Assembly: GCA_037783415.1 (NCBI GenBank)
Contig: JAZGTN010000119.1
Coordinates: 1-64,000 of the forward strand
DNA from: Leptasterias polaris
Taxonomy: Eukaryota > Echinodermata > Asteroidea > Forcipulatida > Asteriidae
Reading direction: 5' to 3'
DNA: 64,000 bases
Below the pieces are notes generated by a model. The model searched no databases, was not told where the DNA came from, and saw only the letters and a list, made by a program, of their open reading frames with translations. The position numbers were made by a program, and so were the translations under genes. Shown one piece after another: positions 26,001 to 38,000 of this stretch (position 1 is the stretch's first letter; each line of letters starts with the position of its first letter).

Positions 26001-29000
26001 TCTTAGAATGATGTCATCAGATGTTTTGGATGTTGACAAACTTTGCACTGGATGAGTATCAAATACAACGGCAATTTAGACCATTTTAATGTGATGTTAG
26101 AGACTTGTGATTTTTCCCCCACTCACATGAGGACTCTTTCTATAGGAAAATGAGAACATCACAAAATTGAAATCGGGTCATTTGCATTCCTCTTTAAAGT
26201 TATATCTTAATTCATAAGAAGACGTCATCAAAATGAGAACTTACACTTTGACTCTTTTGAGGTTTTTGGTCGCTTCCCATGGCCTCCTATAGTGTTTCTC
26301 TTCTCTGATCTGTCGCCATGTGATGTAGGTTGGGCTGATCCATTTCGTACTAGGGAGGATATAAAAACCGGAAATGGTTTATCGATAGAAACAGATCACA
26401 ACGCCCTGAACCACTCACTGAGGTACTCACAATGGGTCGATTCTTTGGAGAAATTCCTTTCATGAAACACGTGTTATTCCTTTAAAACCAGACGCATAAA
26501 AGAATATTAAGTATTAGATATTGGTAGAGCTAGTTGAAAATCCTACCTCTATCATGAGACAATGGATCACCCCTTGGAGGATCAGTGGAAGGTCTTGAGT
26601 AGTACTGATCATCTCTATTAGGAGATGGTTCCATTTGCTGTTGAGGGGGTTGTTGGTAGCGTGGTTGTGGGTGGAGTATTTGAGGGGAGGCATGATATGT
26701 CGATTGATTTGTTGTTGAGATGGCTGACTCAAGTACAGGAGACTGCTGAACTTGTTGTTCCTTTATTTGCTGTGGACAAAATAAAATAAACATAAATATT
26801 TTGCCTTGGCAACTTTGGCATATACTTTAAATTTCTGATTATATTAGACAATCTATTAAACAAGCTCTAACCCTAGCCCTTTACAGGACTCTTCCTCTGT
26901 GCTGTTCACAGATACAGAGTCCTAGATATGAGGTCCCATCTGGGGCGGAAAAATTTCGACGAAATTGACGGATTCATGAGGAAAATAAGGCGTTCGAAAC
27001 CCACAGCGGAAAAAAGTATGCTGCCATGGAATGTGAATCCGGTGAAATTAGTGGCTACTTGCAGGTACGATTTGAGTTATGAAGCTTTGAAAATTGTCCG
27101 CCCCAGAAATGGACCCTCATATCCAGGACGTCACTGTAGTATAATATGAAAGTGAAAGGACGCCAGGGTTAACCCTAACCCTAACCTACCCTGACTTTGT
27201 TGAAACTATCACCCCTTCTACGGAGTGGTGGAGCTAGTTTAGAGCTGTTATCGTCCGGTGTCGTTGCCATGGTAGCAGATGATGTGTTGATGTCACGTGA
27301 CATCATAGTGTCTAGGTCAGTTACCGTATACTGTTTTGGAGTACGTGGTGAATGCTCGTGTCTACGACGGGGAATCTTCTCCTGCACCACTGTGGACAGA
27401 AAAGAAAAAAAATCAACGATTAACAGGGGTGAGAGTCATTGCTGACAAACAAGTCCGAACCTAGTATCTAAAGTTTAGGAGGCAAGCTAAAACGATGGTA
27501 ATTCCACCTTTTAGTTACCATGGTTACCCCTGGGGTTTAGATTTTACAGAGCTTTTAGAAACCGTGTCCTCAGCACTAGAGAAGCACTAACCTACCCCGA
27601 CTTTGTTGAAACTATCACCCCTTCTACGGAGTGGTGGAGCTAGTTTAGAGCTGTTATCGTCCGGTGTCGTTGCCATGGTAGCAAATGATGTGTTGATGTC
27701 ACGTGACATCATAGTGTCTAGGTCAGTTACCGTATACTGTTTTGGAGCAGGATTTTTTCAATTGTGGGAAAAAATAACAGCCGTTTTTTTTTTTTTCTCC
27801 GGGCAGACCAAACACGTCTGAATTCAGATAAAAAGTCTGAAATTTCTCATCCCTGATTTAATTAAAGAAAAAGTTTCACTTCTCTGTTGAAAAATTATGA
27901 ACTCCTACAACAATTTTGAAAGGTCCACTTTTGATGGCATGGTTTGAAACAAGGAATTTATGTGATGTTTTTGTGGTGTCAAAACAGTTGTATTTTTTAA
28001 AAGTACAAGGTAGCAATGTTTGTAAACCCGAGAACTGCTTTATAATGTCCACAAGTGTTGTGTAATGCACCGTAAAAGAACCCAGTGCACTTATCGAAAA
28101 GAGAAGGGGTTTGCCCCGTTGCTCCTGGTTTGATTGGCTGCATATTGCGCCACAGCACCTTGTAAACCATTACATGGTGCTATGTAAAGGAATAGGTCTC
28201 ATACTTCAAAACGTAGCTCCACATACCTTGCAGGAAAATACTGACTGATGAAGCGCCTTGAGTGCACTGAGTAACGGATATGAGCGCTATATAAGAAGCC
28301 ACTATTATAATACTCTTAGCTGGTAGAACAAATCTTTATGGTTGACGATGAGACAACGCTTTGATTATCAACAGCTTTCATTTGACTTCAACAAGGTTAG
28401 AGGTCAAAGACTGGAGCGACAGTCTGAGATGGTGTTCTCACCTTCAGGGGATCCAAACTTGAGACTCTGCATCTGATTAACGAGCAGGTGTCTCTGTTTA
28501 TCCAAACTGTCCATCAAGGACTGAACTCTGGTGACCTCAGTCTCCATCTGAAGCCTCTCTTTAGTGCTAATTCCATCCTGATTTTGGGTTGAACAAGGAA
28601 AAATTGACTAGAGCGGGATTTGAACCAACGACTTCCGGATTAACATGCCGGAGCTCTACCAACTGAGCTAACTAGCCCTATGTTGGCGGTCTCCCTATGT
28701 TGTCTCCCTTGTGGTTTATTATTTGATATCTAATTCCATCCTGTAAGATCAAGAATCAATAATAATCTACAATTCAACTATGGCGTGTCATGGCCGAGCG
28801 GTCTAGTGCACCTAACTTACGCTCTGGGCCCAATTTCAAGAATGAAACAAATGGCCCAGTGATTGCAATACAAACAGAAACACAGATGGTGGACAAACTG
28901 ATCAACTAACAGATTGCCATACAAACAGAAACACAGATAGTGGACAAACTGATCGACTTACAGGGAGATTGCCATACAAACGTAAACACAGATAGTGGAC

Positions 29001-32000
29001 AAACTGATCAACTAACAGATTGACTTACAGGGAGATTGCCATACATACAGAAACACAGATAGTGGACAAACAGATCAACTAACAGATTGACTTACAAACA
29101 GAAACACAGATAGTGGACAAACTGATCGACTTACAGGGAGATTGCCATACAAACGTAAACACAGATAGTGGACAAACAGATCAACTAACAGATTGACTTA
29201 CAAACAGAAACACAGATAGTGGACAAACTGATCAACTAACAGATTGACTTACAGGGAGATTGCCATACATACAGAAACACAGATAGTGGACAAACAGATC
29301 AACTAACAGATTGACTTACAAACAGAAACACAGATAGTGGACAAACTGATCGACTTACAGGGAGATTGCCATACAAACGTAAACACAGATAGTGGACAAA
29401 CTGATCAACTAACAGATTGACTTACAGGGAGATTGCCATACATACAGAAACACAGATAGTGGACAAACAGATCAACTAACAGATTGACTTACAAACAGAA
29501 ACACAGATAGTGGACAAACTGATCAACTAACAGATTGACTTACAGGGAGATTGCCATACATACAGAAACACAGATAGTGGACAAACAGATCAACTAACAG
29601 ATTGACTTACAAACAGAAACACAGATAGTGGACAAACAGATTGACTTACAGGGAGATTGCCATACAAACGTAAACACAGATAGTGGACAAACAGATCAAC
29701 TAACAGATTGACTTACAAACAGAAACACAGATAGTGGACAAACAGATTGACTTACAGGGAGATTGCCATACATACAGAAACACAGATAGTGGACAAACTG
29801 ATCAACTAACAGATTGACTTACAGGGAGATTGCCATACATACAGAAACACAGATAGTGGACAAACAGATCAACTAACAGATTGACTTACAGGGAGATTGC
29901 CATACATACAGAAACACAGATAGTGGACAAACAGATCAACTAACAGATTGACTTACAGGGAGATTGCCATACATACAGAAACACAGATAGTGGACAAACT
30001 GATCAACTAACAGATTGACTTACAGGGAGATTGCCATACATACAGAAACACAGATAGTGGACAAACAGATCAACCAACAGATTGACTTACAGGGAGATTG
30101 CCATACATACAGAAACACAGATAGTGGACAAACAGATCAACCAACAGATTGACTTACAAACAGAAACACACTCAGAAACTTACGCAGAAACTTACACTCT
30201 GGGCCCAATTTCATAGACCTGCTCAAGCAGAAATTACTGCTCAACAATTTCCTGCTAGGCAGAAATGAGCATGATACCAGTCAAAAATGTTTACATGTGA
30301 GATGGTAGATTGGCTGGTAACCTTATTCTGGTAAGCAAATAAATGTTATTGTGCTTAGCTACTTTTTGTGCTTAAGCAGCTCTATGAAATTGGGCCCAGG
30401 TGGCTTTGTCATTAGGGTGTGGGCTTGAATCCCAGCCAAGACACTTGTGCCCTTGACAGGGATGTGATAGGTTGTTGAAAGCGCGAAAGCTTGCGAGCTC
30501 GAAAACCTGCGAGCACGAAGCCCACTGATAACATTTACCTTTGGTTTTAAAAGCCCTACTCTGCAATCTGGGGCGTTATATATGGTTTTATCTTAATTTT
30601 TGTATAAATTTGATTTTAAGTAGAACAAAAAAAGGAGGGCAAAAATTTCCGGTTAAAAACAGAGGAATCACATCCCTGCCTTGAGCAAGACACTTCCGTT
30701 TTAGCTTGATGCACTACTTACTTAGTAAGCACAGGCTGTAAACTCCTAAGGGAGCTGAGATGGTTCAAAGAATGAAACAAATGGCCCAGTGATTGCAATA
30801 CAAACAGAAACACAGATGGTGGACAAACTGATCAACTAACAGATTGACTTACAGGGAGATTGCCATACAAACAGAAACACAGATAGTGGACAAACTGATC
30901 AACTAACAGATTGACTTACAGGGAGATTGCCATACAAACAGAAACACAGATAGTGGACAAACTGATCAACTAACAGAATGACTTACAGGGAGATTGCCAT
31001 ACAAACAGAAACACAGATAGTGGACAAACTGATCAACTAACAGATTGACTTACAGGGAGATTGCCATACAAACATAAACACAGATAGTGGACAAACTGAT
31101 CAACTAACAGAATGACTTACAGGGAGATTGCCATACAAACAGAAACACAGATAGTGGACAAACTGATCAACTAACAGAATGACTTACAGGGAGATTGCCA
31201 TACAAACATAAACACAGATAGTGGACAAACTGATCAACTAACAGATTGACTTACAGGGAGATTGCCATACATACAGAAACACAGATAGTGGACAAACAGA
31301 TCAACCAACAGATTGACTTACAGGGCTCTTGGCACTACGATTATGACGTCCTTCCAGTTTAGATCTCAACAGAGTCACCTCAAATTCTATCTTTCCATTC
31401 TCTGCAGCTACTTCTTCCAGTTCCTTTTAAAAGGGTGTGTACAACATTGGTAAGATTGAAAATATAAATGCTCACAGATTTGCACATATGGTATAAAGAT
31501 GGTCATGGTGGGAAAACTACAGTTGAAATAGTTTTGCTTGAAATGCTATAGTTTTTAGGAAAATTAGTCTTTATCACTGGTGATAAAATCTGATGATTGA
31601 AAACAGTGAAAACATAGAATGGGGTTTTTCACTGTTTTCTCTTATCATGCTATCGTAAAGAGATAGGGTTCAACCCAGTGTTCCTGGTCTGATCGGCAGC
31701 ATATTGCACCAACGCACCTTTTACCATTACATGGTGCTATAAAGGAAAAAAGGTCTCATACTGTACTAACGTAGCTCCACATACCTTGCAGGAAAATAAT
31801 ACTGAGCGCTTTGATACGCCCCTAGGGGTGTGATAAAGCGCTATATAAGAACCGAGTATTATTATTATTATGATTATTATGTGGTTATTGACAGCAGGAC
31901 AATCATTGTCAATGTCCTCAGGATTCTTTACATCTCTGGCAGTGACATGCTTACCTTTGTTCCAACCGCAAGCTGCGTCCGAACCTTGACCAGATCTCTC

Positions 32001-35000
32001 TCAAGACGATGTTGCTCGTATTCCATATCGGCGACTGCATCAGGTTCATCCCAGTACTTATCCATCTGACGTCGGAGACGATCCAAAGACGTCTCAATCC
32101 TATCTTTGTCTTCTTTAAGGAGTGAGACGTGAGCGGACATCTCCTGTAACTTCTTATCTAAACTGTATAGATGGTTTAACTTCTCCTGTATATACACAAA
32201 GTATTTGAGATTTAATAGGAGACCGTCGACCTCTCACTTTGAAAGTTTGACGAGGTAAAATAAATGATAAGAAATCAAGGAATACAAGCAGGCAGTTTGG
32301 GAGATGGAAATTAAATAAACGTGTCAGTTGATCACTGTAATGTATGGGAAGAGTCATCAACATAATATACCAAGATATAAACCATTAGGGAAACGGACTG
32401 GGTAATTTTTTTAAAATTTGAACAAAGAAAAAAGTTACTAGAGCAGGACTTGATCATGCGACCTCCGGATCAACGTGCCAGCGCTCTATATACCAACTGA
32501 GCTATCTAGCCCTAACGACAGGAAGACTGCCAACACTAGGGCTAGATAGCTCAGTTGGTAAAGTGCCCACACGTTGACCAGAGGTCTCAGGTTCAAGTCC
32601 CGCTCTCGTCAAATTTACTTTATTCAAGCAAAAACATATATCTATAAGCATTATTAAGTTGGTTTGATGACACAACAAACACAAAAAACAGTGATAAGTG
32701 GAAAACAGGTTTGTTGTCATAACAAATAGACAGGATATGAATATTCAACAAAATGAACTTCCAGGGTAACATAATCTGCTCTAACAGAAGGGAGGTCAGA
32801 TATTTAGAAATTATTTTGGAGATCTAGGGATTCAGAGCATGGAAATTAATATATGAGAAAAACAAACAGAATGCCTTTGGATTTGACGAATGTCTATTCA
32901 AAATAAAAACAGCTATTCTTTACAACAATTCAAAGATCTTTATACCACATTTTGCACCAAACAGCCACTTTAACACAATTCGTTTACATTCAATATCACA
33001 AAATAAGACGCTCACAAAACTTGTCACAATATCGTTTGACAAATGACGTCAAATATACAACTTCATTTTCAGGTGCAGAAATCACTTCACTGTTTATTTA
33101 TGTCACATTTATGATTTGGAAAGTGTAGGCCAGGCATAGGGTGATGCAGGATTTGAGGATGGCAATTGGAAAAAAGGAAAAAAGGAAAAAAAAGGATCTT
33201 CCAGAATTGAATGTCTATTTTACCTTCTCTTGAATGAAGTAAACAATCTGATAAAATGATGGAATAGGAATTAAGACAACATGAAAGACAGAACGAAAAG
33301 CAAGATCATTTGGATCACAGTCAGGGGAAATTCAATAACGCCTAAAAAAGAAAAAGTTTTATGTTGGCGTAATGGGCAAGAAAAAATAGGGTAAGTAAGT
33401 AATTTTTTTTTATTTTTTTTATTTTTTATAGTCTAGGTATCTGATAGGACATTCCAGCATTATTAACCTTACAGTATTTAAATGGCCTAGATTGTTGCAG
33501 ACTGGCTGAACGAGACTACATGTATACATGTACTAGAGTATCAGCCAGCGACGATCTTCTGCAATCTGCATGCTGTGCCAAAACAATGTGCACTCCAAAG
33601 TCCCATACAATTGAAGAGAAATGGTCAAAAATGGTTTCAAACCTATTTATAACTGATTTCTATAGATTTTAGTAATTACATTTCTTCTCTTGAAAAAATA
33701 TATAAAAATATCCAGGGTAGTTTAGTCGGGTTACGCCAACTTGTTTTTTTAGGACTAAGCTACAAAGATCACAATTTTAAACCTTGAAACGGAATCTGGA
33801 CACTGTACCAAGAACCCTCGGAGCATGAACAAGTACAAGCGGCAAAATTGCTTTTACTATTTTTATTTCCGATGAAGTTATACTAAAAATATGAATATCT
33901 CTAGGTTATTTATAAAGGGAAGGTATACGTTTGGTAATCACTCTTAAAAGAAACGGCAATAAAAACTAATACTTGGTTAGAAGTACAGCAGCTTTTGACA
34001 CTATAAAGCATTTTGAGAATCATTTCACTTCGAATTAATGTAGGTACGGGAAAAGTATATAAGTTTTCATCCCCCAAAATTTGAGTCTGATAAACGTAAC
34101 AGTCAGAAACCTTGTGTATTCCAATTACGGATTATTCTTCCTGCGTGGACATATTCGCTCCGGTTTTTCGCCGATATCACAAAAACATTACCACCTTTTG
34201 AAATGAAATTTTCAGTTAGTTTTATTTTATATATCTACATTTATACAGGATTAAAATAATCGAACGGTTCCAAAAACCAAAGGTTTACGCTCCCTTTAAT
34301 ATTATATTGATATTGAAGTAATGCGCCCTGACCTCTAGAAGTTTATCTTCAACCGTCTGTATCTGTTGTAATTCTCCTTTTAAGTCCCGGTTTAGTTTCT
34401 CTTCTTCGAGGCGTCGAGAGAACTCAATCAGTTTCTTAGGTTGAATATGATCCAAGTCTTTCTGTACCTTGTCCTGGGGAGTTAAAAAATCAAATCATTG
34501 GAATCACTCCAGGTCATTCTGAGTCAGGTTTTAACTCTTTCCTTACCATAGGCAATTTTAGTCAACTGCACTCATACCCCCTCTTCCTTACCATTGGCGA
34601 CTTTAGTCGACCAAGCTTACACACAAAAAAGCACTCAAGCCTGAGCACAAAGGTCATTTGTAATAAAGCTGCATTTTTGTCCATGTTCACCCTCCATACC
34701 CAAGCTTACCATCAAGATCGGATCTTTCCGATGATGGTCAAATAAAATAAGGTTGCTATTTTGCAATCTCTTCAAATCGGAGTTGAAAGATCCGAAATGC
34801 CAAACACCTACGGAGAGCAATATGGTTGTGTACAAAAAAGTGTTTGAGATTACAGATCACACTGAGGAAAGAAAGACAAAGAACTTTGGCATTTATTTAC
34901 CGATCTTAATGATTGTTTGATTATATGAAAGGGAATTCAATAAGTGAGAACTTTTTTATTTATTTTGCAGTAAAACAGTATCTTCACAGAGATAACTGAC

Positions 35001-38000
35001 TTTGTAAAAATGGCCTCAAACGAAAGCTTTCTGTTGTCTATGTGTGCTTCACGCTTGAGTGGTCAAACAATGCGGTCACCAGCAGTTTTTTATGTCCAAA
35101 CAATTCGATAACGAAAAGGTTAATTCATTCATGCTTTTTGGAAATTTAGTCTAGGGTAATCTGTGCGATGGTGAAACAGTACAAGTCCCATGTGTGTAAG
35201 CTTCTAATGTGGAGTTAAGACAAAATCGGCGACTGCAGTCATGTGACCCATAGTGGGTATACAATGTAAACAAATCAAGCAAGCAACGCACAGCGTGAAT
35301 GGAAACGCATGGCTGCTTCCGAGCGCTTCTGCTGTAACATGGGAAGCAGCCATGCTTTTCCATGCTCACTGTGCATTGCTCGCTGGGTTTGTTTACATTG
35401 TATGCCCACTATGAGTCACGTGACTCCGGTCGCCCATTGTGTCTATTCCATGAAGGGCTGCTAACTTATGATGTAGTTTTTCCCTAAGTGGTTAGACCTT
35501 GCTAGCATTCCTTGGTATTAGAAATACAAGTTTACTTTGTTTTTATTACAGAACGTTAAAATAATGAGGTAGTTCTCCCTACCTTGTAGAACTTTCTAGT
35601 ATTCCTTGGTATTACAAAGCTAAAGGTACTTTGTTATTATACACAAAATAGTAAAATAATGATGCAGTTTTCCCTACCTTGTAGAACTTGCTAGAATTAT
35701 TTGGTTTTACAAAGCTAAAGTTACCCTGTTTTTATTTACAGAATGGTAAAATAATGATGAAGTTTTCCCCTACTTTGTAGAACTACCTGGCTAGCATTCT
35801 TTGGTTTTACAAAGCTAAAATCACCCTGATTTTATTTACAGAATGGTAAAATAATGATGCAGTTTTCCCTACCTTGTAGAACTTGCTAGAATTATTTGGT
35901 TTTACAAAGCTAAAGTTACCCTGTTTTTATTTACAGAATGGTAAAATAATGAATAAGTTTTCCCCTACTTTGTAGAACTACCTGGCTAGCATTCTTTGGT
36001 TTTACAAAGCTAAAATCACCCTGATTTTATTTACAGAATGGTAAAATAATGATGTTTTCCCCTACTTTGTAGAACTACCTGGCTAGCATTCTTTGGTTTT
36101 ACAAAGCTAAAATCACCCTGATTTTATTTACAGAATGGTAAAATATGGTAAAATAATGATGAAGTTTTCCCCTACTTTGTAGAACTACCTGGCTAGCATT
36201 CTTTGGTTTTACAAAGCTAAAATCACCCTGATTTTATTTACAGAATGGTAAAATAATGATGAAGTTTTCCCCTACTTTGTAGAACTACCTGGCTAGCATT
36301 CTTTGGTTTTACAAAGCTAAAATCACCCTGATTTTATTTACAGAATGGTAAAATAATGATGAAGTTTTCCCTACCTTGTAGAACTACCTGGCTAGCATTC
36401 TTTGGTTTTACAAAGCTAAAATCACCCTGTTTTTATTTACAGAATGGTAAAATAATGAATAAGTTTTCCCCTACTTTGTAGAACTACCTGGCTAGCATTC
36501 TTTGGTTTTACAAAGCTAAAATCACCCTGATTTTATTTACAGAATGGTAAAATAATGATGAAGTTTTCCCCTACTTTGTAGAACTACCTGGCTAGCATTC
36601 TTTGGTTTTACAAAGCTAAAATCACCCTGATTTTATTTACAGAATGGTAAAATAATGATGAAGTTTTCCCCTACTTTGTAGAACTACCTGGCTAGCATTC
36701 TTTGGTTTTACAAAGCTAAAATCACCCTGATTTTATTTACAGAATGGTAAAATATGGTAAAATAATGATGAAGTTTTCCCCTACTTTGTAGAACTACCTG
36801 GCTAGCATTCTTTGGTTTTACAAAGCTAAAATCACCCTGATTTTATTTACAGAATGGTAAAATAATGATGAAGTTTTCCCCTACTTTGTAGAACTACCTG
36901 GCTAGCATTCTTTGGTTTTACAAAGCTAAAATCACCCTGATTTTATTTACAGAATGGTAAAATAATGATGAAGTTTTCCCCTACTTTGTAGAACTACCTG
37001 GCTAGCATTCTTTGGTTTTACAAAGCTAAAATCACCCTGATTTTATTTACAGAATGGTAAAATAATGATGAAGTTTTCCCCTACTTTGTAGAACTACCTG
37101 GCTAGCATTCTTTGGTTTTACAAAGCTAAAATCACCCTGATTTTATTTACAGAATGGTAAAATAATGATGAAGTTTTCCCCTACTTTGTAGAACTACCTG
37201 GCTAGCATTCTTTGGTTTTACGAAGATAAAATCACCCTGATTTTATTTACAGAATGGTAAAATAATGATGAAGTTTTCCCCTACTTTGTAGAACTACCTG
37301 GCTAGCATTCTTTGGTTTTACGAAGCTAAAATCACCCTGATTTTATTTACAGAATGGTAAAATATTGATGAAGTTTTCCCCTACTTTGTAGAACTACAAT
37401 GCTATCATTCTTTGGTTTTACAAAGTGAAGGGCACAATGTACTTTGATTTTTATTAACAGAATGTCAAAAATAATGATTGAATTGTACGTACCCTGTAGA
37501 ATTCCCTCGCTATCATATGGTTCTCCCCTCCATACAAACTTCCCATCCGGACCAGGTTGTCCACCAGGTGGACCAGGGGACCGCTGATCTCAAGTTCTCG
37601 CTGAACCTCTTCTCGCTCTAGCTCCAACTCTTCATAGAACTGTCTCTCTTCATTCAGGTTTGGATTGGAACGACGATGTAAGGAGTCACCATGCCTATAA
37701 GTCAATAAAATAATTTAAAAAAAAACCAAAAAAACCCCCAAGATTTTAAAATATGGGATTTGAGGCATTGCATGGTGCGGTATCAATATATATTTGGTTT
37801 GCAGTAACACCATGTGTATATCTACTTGCTAGGTAGATTTTGTTCTTTGAGAAGTTGTCTTGCTATTTATTCTACTGCCACGGAGTAGATTATTCGGAAT
37901 TCGGGAGACTTCTCAGTTCTTAAAAGAACTGTCCTGCTTATTAACTACTACCTGGGCGGGAGGTAGGAAATCGGCCGGGACTACTAGATTTGTAAATCTC

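Noticed and set aside
26514..26732. Alternative minus frame over exon 19
   Set aside because: Does not join in frame to exon 18 or 20.
27166..27187. Interstitial telomere
   Set aside because: Only about three hexamers; recorded as a curiosity only.
28590..28680. A tRNA-Asn gene
   Set aside because: Inside an insert with a 14-bp target duplication, repeated at other sites: a SINE head.
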